A stretch of 20,606 nucleotides of DNA. Source: a virus. This document shows positions 1-6,500 of this stretch, piece by piece. The stretch is taken from positions 1 to 20,606 of IMG/VR virus record IMGVR_UViG_3300042543_000853; one strand, given 5' to 3'. The notes under the pieces are model-generated. The model was not told where the DNA came from. It was given only the letters and a program-made list of their open reading frames with translations, and made no database searches. Every line of letters begins with the position of its first letter. Position 1 is the first letter of the stretch. The translations under genes and the position numbers were made by a program.

Positions 1-1047
1 ATGAACGCCCCCGCACCCCGGTTGATCCAACCCACGCCGCATCCGGTAGATGGTGCGGAGACCAATCTGCGCCCGCCGAAACTCGCGGAATTTGTCGGCC
101 AGCGGGAGCTGAAAGACAATCTGGAGGTGTTTCTGCAAGCCGCCAAACGGCGCGGGCAGGCGCTCGACCATGTGTTGTTTCACGGCCCGCCGGGGCTGGG
201 CAAAACCACCCTCGCCCATATCATCGCGCAGGAGATGGGGGTGAATGTGCGTATTACCGCGGGTCCGATGCTTACCAAGGCGGGGGATCTGGCGGCGATC
301 CTCACCAATTTGCAGGCGAGCGATGTACTGTTTATCGACGAAATCCACCGCCTGCCAACCACGGTAGAGGAGGTGCTCTATTCGGCGATGGAGGATTTCA
401 AGCTTGATCTGGTGATCGGCGAAGGCCCGGCAGCACGTTCCATCCGCATCGACGTACCGCGCTTTACGCTGGTGGGGGCGACGACGCGGCTGGGGCTGCT
501 CTCCAACCCCTTGCGCGACCGGTTCGGGATTCCGCTGCGCTTGCGTTTTTATGACGCCGATGAGCTGGAGCAGGTGGTCACCCGTGGCGCAAAGCTGCTC
601 GGCATGGCGATCCATAAGGACGGTGCGCAGGAAATCGCCACCCGCTCACGCGGCACACCGCGCATCGCCCTGCGACTGCTGCGCCGGGTGCATGATTTTG
701 CCTGCGTGGCCAATAAACAGGAGATAGACCAGCCGATTGCGCAGTATGCGCTCACCAAACTGGAAGTAGACGCGCGGGGACTCGATAGCGCCGATATGCG
801 CTACCTTACGGTGCTCGCCGAGCATTATCAGGGCGGTCCTGCGGGGATTGAAACCCTCGCCGCCGCACTCTCCGAGCAGCGCGACGTGCTGGAGGAAACG
901 ATCGAACCCTATCTGCTGCAAATCGGGTTGCTGCAACGTACGCCCCGCGGACGGATGCTCACCGCGCAGGGCTACATGCATCTGGGCCTGCCTGCTCCGA
1001 AGCAGGCGGTGAGCGGCGGCCAGATGGATTGGGTGGAGGGGGGCTGA
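1..1047 (+). CDS. ruvB: Holliday junction branch migration ATPase RuvB
   Basis: RuvB is the hexameric AAA+ motor that, with RuvA, drives branch migration of Holliday junctions so that RuvC can resolve them in the cytoplasm. The 348-residue product has the full family layout: Walker [10 protein letters not shown] at residues 62-70, Walker B LFIDEIH at about 110-116, sensor 1 GATTR at about 159-163, the arginine-finger region LRDRFG at 171-176, and the C-terminal winged-helix DNA-binding domain ending with [10 protein letters not shown]. Length matches the usual 330-350 residues. The [15 protein letters not shown] and GIPLRLRF stretches resemble alphaproteobacterial RuvB. The ATG lies on the first base of the window, so its ribosome binding site cannot be checked. 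In many Alphaproteobacteria ruvB is followed by the tol-pal genes; here a prophage follows instead. Confidence 0.97.
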   Translation: MNAPAPRLIQPTPHPVDGAETNLRPPKLAEFVGQRELKDNLEVFLQAAKRRGQALDHVLFHGPPGLGKTTLAHIIAQEMGVNVRITAGPMLTKAGDLAAILTNLQASDVLFIDEIHRLPTTVEEVLYSAMEDFKLDLVIGEGPAARSIRIDVPRFTLVGATTRLGLLSNPLRDRFGIPLRLRFYDADELEQVVTRGAKLLGMAIHKDGAQEIATRSRGTPRIALRLLRRVHDFACVANKQEIDQPIAQYALTKLEVDARGLDSADMRYLTVLAEHYQGGPAGIETLAAALSEQRDVLEETIEPYLLQIGLLQRTPRGRMLTAQGYMHLGLPAPKQAVSGGQMDWVEGG

Positions 1048-1120
1048 AGAAAATTCGGATGCGTTTCCGGCTTTGTACAAGTTAAAAAACGGAGGGATTG
1101 TAGACGCTTGGGAGTGTATG

Positions 1121-1145
1121 GGAAGGGACGGGAATCCCCCCTTTT
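1121..1145 (+). terminator. Possible rho-independent terminator after ruvB
   Basis: Seventy-odd bases after the ruvB stop, AAGGG (1123-1127) and GGG (1130-1132) can pair with the six-C run and following TT (1136-1143) around an AAT loop. The hairpin has a two-base bulge and is followed by a short T4 run. The stem is imperfect, so this is a modest candidate. A second small hairpin, ATGAAG-GGA-CTTCAT at 1161-1175 followed by TTATT, lies just downstream and could act in tandem with it. The rest of 1048-1240 holds no gene that I can see. Confidence 0.4.
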
Positions 1146-1241
1146 CATTGTATGGTGCGGATGAAGGGACTTCATTTATTGATTAAATACAGCAAATTGT
1201 GATGAATGTGCCGTAATTATACCGGAGAAACGCGAGAGACT

Positions 1242-1263
1242 ATCACAAGTGATTGCGTATAAA
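1242..1263 (+). promoter_or_regulatory. Operator-like palindrome beside a -10-like box
   Basis: The perfect 12-base palindrome-like repeat ATCAC-AA-GTGAT (1242-1253) sits five bases upstream of TATAAA (1258-1263). If TATAAA is a -10 element, transcription would start near 1270, about 20 bases before the ATG at 1291, and the palindrome would fall in the promoter spacer, where a dimeric repressor could block it. No good TTGACA-like -35 box lies at the expected distance (1235-1240 reads AGAGAC), so the promoter call is weak. Confidence 0.28.
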
Positions 1264-1266
1264 TCC

Positions 1267-1287
1267 CTCCCATTTTAGGGAGTTTTT
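1267..1287 (+). terminator. Hairpin plus T5 run overlapping a ribosome binding site
   Basis: CTCCC (1267-1271) pairs with GGGAG (1278-1282) around a six-base AT-only loop and is followed at once by TTTTT (1283-1287), which is the form of an intrinsic terminator on the + strand. The right arm is also the Shine-Dalgarno-like AGGGAG (1277-1282), eight bases before the ATG at 1291. It may end read-through from ruvB, hide the ribosome binding site of the small gene, or do both. Confidence 0.45.
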
Positions 1288-1290
1288 GGC

Positions 1291-1428
1291 ATGCGTAAAC
1301 CTTCAAAATATCGCGCTTATGGAAAAATCCTTGGTCTGCACTGGATTCTGTCGCTGATTGCTATCCTCGTCTCTCCTGCCGTCCTTCTGACGTACGCTAT
1401 CTGTAATCTAATTCGGCGCAAGCGATGA
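1291..1428 (+). CDS. Small single-pass membrane protein (45 aa), unknown function
   Basis: I do not recognise this gene. The 45-residue product has a basic N-terminus (MRKPSKYR), one hydrophobic segment at about residues 15-40 and a basic end (IRRKR), so it should be a single-span inner-membrane peptide. The start is supported by AGGGAG eight bases upstream. It is the only + strand coding candidate between ruvB and the minus-strand phage operon, and it converges on the phage holin gene with 38 bases between the two stops. It could be a host gene next to the attachment site, a prophage border gene, or a chance ORF. The amphipathic-free, Lys/Arg-flanked architecture is shared by small stress peptides and type I toxins, but nothing seen here proves such a role. 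Confidence 0.45.
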   Translation: MRKPSKYRAYGKILGLHWILSLIAILVSPAVLLTYAICNLIRRKR

Positions 1429-1439
1429 GGGCAGGGCCT

Positions 1440-1467
1440 ACCATTTTGCCGGAGGCGGCAAAATGGT
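1440..1467. terminator. 11-bp inverted repeat between convergent genes
   Basis: ACCATTTTGCC (1440-1450) and GGCAAAATGGT (1457-1467) form a perfect 11-bp stem with a six-base loop. It begins at the last base of the holin stop codon and lies just after the end of the + strand 45-residue gene. This position and stem strength fit a bidirectional terminator for the end of the phage late operon, although neither strand has a clear T run directly after the stem. Confidence 0.6.
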
Positions 1468-1946
1468 CACCTGCTTTTCCGCATGTCGCGGGTGCCAAAC
1501 CACCACAGAGTGGCAGCAGTCGCGCAATACACCACCGACCCGACAATCTGCTCTTTCAGGATAGCAGACTTTTCAATCAGCCATGGCAGGCCATTGGCGC
1601 GCTCAATATCCATCATGATGCTGAACCAGATCATGGCGACCAGCAACCATAACCACAGCGTAATCACGGGACGCACGAGGCGCAGGATATTAATCACCCA
1701 TAGGGATGCCTGCCCCATATTGCTGTCGTGCAGGTAGGATGCGGATAGGGTGTCAGCATAGCCCTTCGCCTCGGCAATACGTTCCTCGCTTTCCATCTCT
1801 TTGGCGCGTAATTCGGCATCCAGGCGGTATTTCTCCAGCACAAACTTTCGTTCTTGCCCTTTTTCCACAAAGTCAAAAATGCGGCTGAAGAATGTGCCGA
1901 GCAGGCCGGTCGCGCCGCCGCCGAAAATCATGGTTAGCAGTTCCAT
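1467..1946 (-). CDS. Holin, GTA 3TM type
   Basis: Predicted holin, which permeabilises the inner membrane at the end of the lytic cycle and lets the endolysin reach the wall. The 159-residue product starts with a glycine-rich hydrophobic segment (about 4-25), continues with a charged, probably coiled-coil region (about 28-70), and ends with two strong hydrophobic segments (about 90-112 and 135-150) and a basic tail. This matches the 'holin of 3TMs, for gene-transfer release' family (Pfam GTA_holin_3TM) by pattern. It is the last gene of the minus-strand operon, one base after the stop of the M15 peptidase gene, and GAGG lies eight bases before its ATG. Lysis cassettes commonly pair holin and endolysin in this way. 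The hydrophilic insert between TM1 and TM2 is long for a simple holin. Confidence 0.75.
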   Translation of the reverse strand: MELLTMIFGGGATGLLGTFFSRIFDFVEKGQERKFVLEKYRLDAELRAKEMESEERIAEAKGYADTLSASYLHDSNMGQASLWVINILRLVRPVITLWLWLLVAMIWFSIMMDIERANGLPWLIEKSAILKEQIVGSVVYCATAATLWWFGTRDMRKSR

Positions 1947-1947
1947 A

Positions 1948-2331
1948 TCACCATCCTCTCTTTTTGCCCGTGTCTACATGCACAAAACTACCGTAATGCA
2001 GGCCAAAACCTGTAAAACCTGCCCTCATGAGGATAGACACCAGCTCTTCCTTCTGGAAGTGCTCCAGTCCAATATCAAACGCTCGCCCCTCCAGATGATA
2101 GGATCGAGGTGCACCACCAACCATGGCGTTATGCAGCTCGCTGCGATAGGCGGAATGGATGTGGAACGGGCGACCGGCCCAATGTCGGGCCGTTTGCAGC
2201 ATGTCCATCGCCCGAAAATCAATCAGGATGGCACCAGACCCTTTGCAGGCAATTTCCCTGGGCTGAAAGTTGGGCCAGCGCCACAGAGAGGCGGGGACAA
2301 GAGAATGATGACTAAAATAAGCATTCCTCAT
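1948..2331 (-). CDS. M15-family (PF08291-like) peptidase, probable endolysin
   Basis: A 127-residue zinc peptidase of the M15_3 / D-Ala-D-Ala carboxypeptidase-like fold, which cuts peptide cross-links in peptidoglycan. The conserved blocks are visible: F-x-x-x-E-x-x-C near 22-29, SAYRSELHN at 60-68, VGGAPRSYHLEGRAFDI at 71-87, and GFGLHYGSFVHVD at 108-120. Likely zinc ligands are His79, Asp86 and His118. There is no signal peptide or membrane segment, so it would need the neighbouring holin to reach its substrate. Its ATG overlaps the stop of the upstream 59-residue gene (ATGA), and the holin gene follows after one base. It is the only lysis enzyme in the window not tied to the tail tip, so I infer the endolysin role from context. 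Confidence 0.85.
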   Translation of the reverse strand: MRNAYFSHHSLVPASLWRWPNFQPREIACKGSGAILIDFRAMDMLQTARHWAGRPFHIHSAYRSELHNAMVGGAPRSYHLEGRAFDIGLEHFQKEELVSILMRAGFTGFGLHYGSFVHVDTGKKRGW

Positions 2332-2507
2332 TTAGTGATGGCTCCGTAAGCCGCCACAGCAATCAGGGCCATCACAACGGCACGCCATACCAGCGCAAAC
2401 ACTCCCCTTCCCAGATCCTGATAAAACTCCTTTACCACCTTGCAGCGGAGTGCCTCGGCCAGCGCTTCTACGTCCCCATCGGTGAGATTGCGTTTTTCAT
2501 GTTCCAT
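2328..2507 (-). CDS. Small membrane protein of the lysis cassette (59 aa)
   Basis: This 59-residue ORF fills the gap between the DUF2793 gene and the M15 peptidase gene and looks genuine. AGGAG stands seven bases before its ATG, and its TGA overlaps the next ATG in an ATGA junction. The N-terminal half is charged (LTDGDVEALAEALRCKVVKEFYQDLGRG in register 8-35, written here only as a description of an acidic/amphipathic helix) and the C-terminal third (about 37-57) is one hydrophobic segment ending ITK. Similar small proteins with an LTD-DV-A-A start and a DLGRG-hydrophobic end occur, as I recall, in alphaproteobacterial prophages without assigned function. Its position suggests an antiholin, a second holin or a spanin-like part. 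No lipobox is visible. Confidence 0.8.
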   Translation of the reverse strand: MEHEKRNLTDGDVEALAEALRCKVVKEFYQDLGRGVFALVWRAVVMALIAVAAYGAITK

Positions 2508-2517
2508 GGGGCCTCTC

Positions 2518-3450
2518 CTATAGCGAGTACCATTTGGTGGAGGTGGCAGCGAAGAAGAGCCGCCTTGTATCGGTGGGAATGCTCAATGCCGCATTCGTTG
2601 CCAGCGCATTGATGCTGTGACCGCTGGCGGGATACACGTTCAGCGTGTTTGCTCCCTGATTGGCCACCAGTATCCATTCTCCTCCCTCGGCAGAGGGGAG
2701 TCGCACCCCCTGACTTGCCCCCACGGTGGTGACTTCATTCTGGGTTTTTGTCAGTGCCGTTGCACCAGCCTGATCGCTTCCGGCGGCAGAAATACCCGTG
2801 CCAATGGATTTGAAGGCAACTCGGCCAGTCGAGGCGATCATTTTCAGTACATCATACCAGGTGCTGCCGTCGGAAGAGACTTTGAGGGTAAAATTATCGT
2901 CTCCGAGCGTTCCGAACTCCGCCCGCCCGGAAAAATTGGTTTGGAAGAGAAAAGCGGCGCTATCGCCCGATGCTTCTTTGTTAATTTTGAACTGAAAGTC
3001 GCCATTGCCACTATCGGCGGCATAGATGGCGGTCATCAGCGCAGCATTGGAACGCACTGCCAGCCGATTGGTGGCATCCGCCGTGGTGTTAATACCGAGC
3101 ATGTTGCCCGTCCCCACGGCACTTGTCCATGCGCTGCCATTATAGACATACATGATGTCTTCGTCGTTTAGCCAGACGAACAGCCCCTCACCCGGCACAA
3201 TGAACCGCCAGCCACCATTGAAATAATAGGCAATCTGGCCTGCTTTGCTGGTCCATGCACCTGTTGGAGAGCTGGCAACGATATAACGGTCTCCGGCGCT
3301 GGGTGAGCCGGGAGGGGTGGCAAGGTCTTTATCGATGATGCCGCCGCGAAAGACGGCGTCCAGAATGGTGAGGGCCTCGTTGATCGTCACCTCTTTTTGG
3401 GACTGCGATTGCTCTACCAGAGGCAATCCGAGATTTGGGGTGGTGGCCAT
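2518..3450 (-). CDS. DUF2793 tail fibre/tip accessory protein
   Basis: The first ~110 residues match the DUF2793 pattern found in alphaproteobacterial prophage and GTA-related tails: TPNLGLPLVEQSQSQKEV at the N-terminus, then NEAL..LD, PGSPSAGDRYIVAS, GAWTSKAGQIAYYFNGGW and WLNDEDIMYVYNGSAW. The remaining ~200 residues look like a beta-rich fibre or receptor-contacting region, ending in a module with NTLNVYPASGHSINAL and a final W-Y-S-L. The product has 310 residues, no signal peptide and no membrane segment. GGGA lies eight bases before the ATG, and the gene follows the central tip protein after 67 bases. I infer a host-contact role at the distal end of the tail; no enzymatic motif is visible. 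Confidence 0.8.
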   Translation of the reverse strand: MATTPNLGLPLVEQSQSQKEVTINEALTILDAVFRGGIIDKDLATPPGSPSAGDRYIVASSPTGAWTSKAGQIAYYFNGGWRFIVPGEGLFVWLNDEDIMYVYNGSAWTSAVGTGNMLGINTTADATNRLAVRSNAALMTAIYAADSGNGDFQFKINKEASGDSAAFLFQTNFSGRAEFGTLGDDNFTLKVSSDGSTWYDVLKMIASTGRVAFKSIGTGISAAGSDQAGATALTKTQNEVTTVGASQGVRLPSAEGGEWILVANQGANTLNVYPASGHSINALATNAALSIPTDTRRLFFAATSTKWYSL

Positions 3451-3517
3451 AGTCGCGTTCCCTGCGGTGTGTTAGGGGCGATTCTATGAGCGATGCCCAC
3501 AGCTGGGGAGTGGCGTT

Positions 3518-6500
3518 TTATACCGTGGCCTCTCCTGGAACACCTCGACCATAGAGGGCGGAGAGCTGATACACTTTCACACTCACGCTGGATTGCGTGC
3601 TGCCAAAGTCTGTCACTTGATCGGCGGCGCTGTAGGAGCATGTCGGCGTGGTGCCTGAAATGGTGCGGACCACCGTGCTGCCGTTCAAAATCTCCACCTC
3701 ATAGGATTCCGACTCTTCTGACAGGGGGACGTCCACCCCGTCCCGCCATTCGCCTGAAAGCCGTGTGCGTCGGATCCAGTTGATGGTCAGGTTCAGGGAT
3801 CCGTCGCGGGTGCCCGTAATCCACACAGGGGAATAGGGACGCAGGGTTTTCCCGGTATAGCTGAAGGCGGTCTCATCGGTATTGGCAAGCGTCTCCCCCA
3901 CCGTTACCGCCTTGTAATGGCGTTGCAGTCCAAACGATGCAGGCGGCATGGTGATGGGCAGCAGGGAGGCATCGAGCAGGATAAACGTGGTTCCGGGTGC
4001 ATGTGCTGCGATTTCATGCTCGGTTCCAAGCCGCCCGCGCAGCAATTTGGAAAGCGTGTAACGCCTCTCTGCTGTGAGGGTGGCGGTCTGAAACTGAATG
4101 ATTTCATTGCCGATCAGGGCCACATTGGCGCCATTGAGTAGCGCCAACTCATTCACCGAGGAGAGCGATCCATTGATCAGCGATACATCGATGGTATTGG
4201 TGGTGTCGTACAGGTTTCCTGCCGTCCATGTGCCCATGGCATTCAGCACAATGCCTTTGACCGATTTGCTGCTGGTGCTGGCAATCTGCACAAAACTGTT
4301 GCCACCACTTTCCCCACCATCCAGCGAACGGAAGAGCGCGGATCCAAACCATCCATCCCCCAGCGCCACCTGGGCGGCGCGCATCACCCCCTCGTTTGCC
4401 GTATCAAAAGGCATCGCAGGCAGATCCAGCAAATGCAGCTCTGTTTCGGGGATCAATACCCCTTGCCCCTCTCCTGCGGGGCTTTCGCCCGGTGGGGTAT
4501 AAAAATCATAGGTGGAAATATCCTCGGCCACCGCCGCAATCTGTTGAAGGCCATTGCGCTCCATGGTCGCGGTGATGACCCGCATCACATGATCGACCCC
4601 ATTCACCGTGACCGTAATCACATCCCCAGGTTCCATCGCTGCATATTTGGGGGGAATCCGGAAGCTGTAAGTGGTGCGGGCAATCCATGTGTTGTACAGG
4701 ACGATATCCGCCACTTGCTTGGCATACTGGTCACCCATGACGATGGGAAAGCTGACCGTGACATGCTCCTTCGCATTGACGGTTTGCCGTTGCGAAAACT
4801 GCGTCGCCGCCTGATAGCTGTTGGTGCGGTTGAGGTAACTCACCGTCACGCGGTTGGGCATATCCAGCTCTTGCGCCCGCGTGATTTCCATATGCTCTCG
4901 GATCTGCCCGCTGCTGATGGGCAGCAGATCGTCTTCATCGATCGTGAGGGTGGAGGCATTGCCACGCGGGATGAACTTCAGAATCCCCTCGCTCTCCACC
5001 ATGTCGAAGAAGTAGGCACTCTGCAAAATACCAAGCGCGTCCCGGCACGCCGTCTGGCTATCGATGATAAACCCGTCCACGGTTTGAGTGAGCCTGCTCA
5101 CGTCATAATCCGCCGCGACCAGCCCCACCCGTTGCAACAGTTCGGCCACAATAGCGCCCAGCGTCGAACTTCCCAGCTTGCCGTTAATCCAGTGCCCAGT
5201 TGGCCACAATTGCCAGTCCGCCCACACATTCTGCAAGTCAGGATAGGCGGGATAAGGCCTGCCGTCCCATGTCCATACAAACCGGCGTGGCACCAGATCG
5301 CTGTTTCCGACCTCCGCATTGCGTGCTTCCAGATAATCTTCGGTGGCATTGATCGCAGCGCGCTGGGCCAGTAGATCAATCCTCCCACGCGATCCACGAG
5401 GGAAATAGCTCTCCACCGAATTTGGATCATAAAACACGTTCGGCTGATTGGCGCACCCGTCCACGCTCGGAAAACCGTACTCGGTAAACCATAACGGTTT
5501 CAGCTTTGCCGTCCAGCCGGTGGCAACACTGTGTAATCGCATCACGGCGCTGTCGAGGATCACCCCTTTTGTCACATCACCAGTGTAGGAGGTTGTGGTG
5601 CCGTTATGCAGCATCGCCCGCGCAATGACGCCGGTATTGACGTTGGTGGAGGGCTGTCCGACCAGTCGGCAGCGGTAGAATCCACCCGTCTGTGCGGTGA
5701 TCTTGCAGGACGCCACGTTGACCGCGCCGGTTCCACCGACCGAACTGGTGACGATGCTGCCGCTGGAAATATCGAAATCCGCCCGGCAGAAATTGGCAGA
5801 TGCGCTGTTGTCATACATCACCAGAGCGATCCGGCCCCGCCCGTTTGGTTTGGCGGAAACCTCCAGCGCGTATTCAGCATTGGTGGCCACGGCAGGCGTT
5901 TGCTGGATATAATGTTGTGCAGTTGCGGCGGTTTCAAATAGGCTGTCGGCCTCTGCCACCCCAGTAAAGGGGCTGGCGGTGCTGTCTGCGGTCACCGTAA
6001 CGGCTGCTTTCGACCATGCGGCGTTGCTGAAGGCTTTGACGTTGGTTAGCAGTTCAGGCCCCAGATGCGTGTGGGCGCTATTCCACCAGTGTTCGTGGTT
6101 CTTCCACGCGTAGGTCGCGCCGGAGTAGGCCGTTTGCACCGTGCGGGCCTCGTTGTAAAAGTAATCCCACCCCTCACCATCCTCCCAGTATTGCTGGATC
6201 AGCGCCTCAGTAATCTGGGCCTGTGGTAAATCTGGCGTAATCGGAAAATAAGCATCAATCCCCACCACATCGATATTGCTATCCGTCCACAGGCTGTCGA
6301 GGTGGTAATACCCATCAATCGAATGGTACTCACTCCAATCCCCCGCATACAATACAAGAGGCGTGCCTCCCAGATCGGTCTGCACATTGGCGGCAAGGGT
6401 TTTGAACTGCGACACCGCCGGGAAATTATACGTCCCGTCATGCCAGGTGGTCAGCCCGACCATCTCCGAACCAATCACAAACGCATCAATATTGTTTTTG

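Noticed and set aside
646-1080. 144-codon open frame on the - strand across the ruvB end
   Set aside because: Shadow of ruvB; the true frame has all AAA+ and winged-helix motifs.
1048-1290. tRNA gene or integrase target next to ruvB
   Set aside because: No cloverleaf, CCA end or T-loop consensus could be found on either strand; only small hairpins are present.
4433-5374. 313-codon open frame on the + strand
   Set aside because: Antisense to the C-terminal half of the tip protein; no ribosome binding site or recognisable motif. Same reasoning applies to 12640-13593 and 18626-19450.
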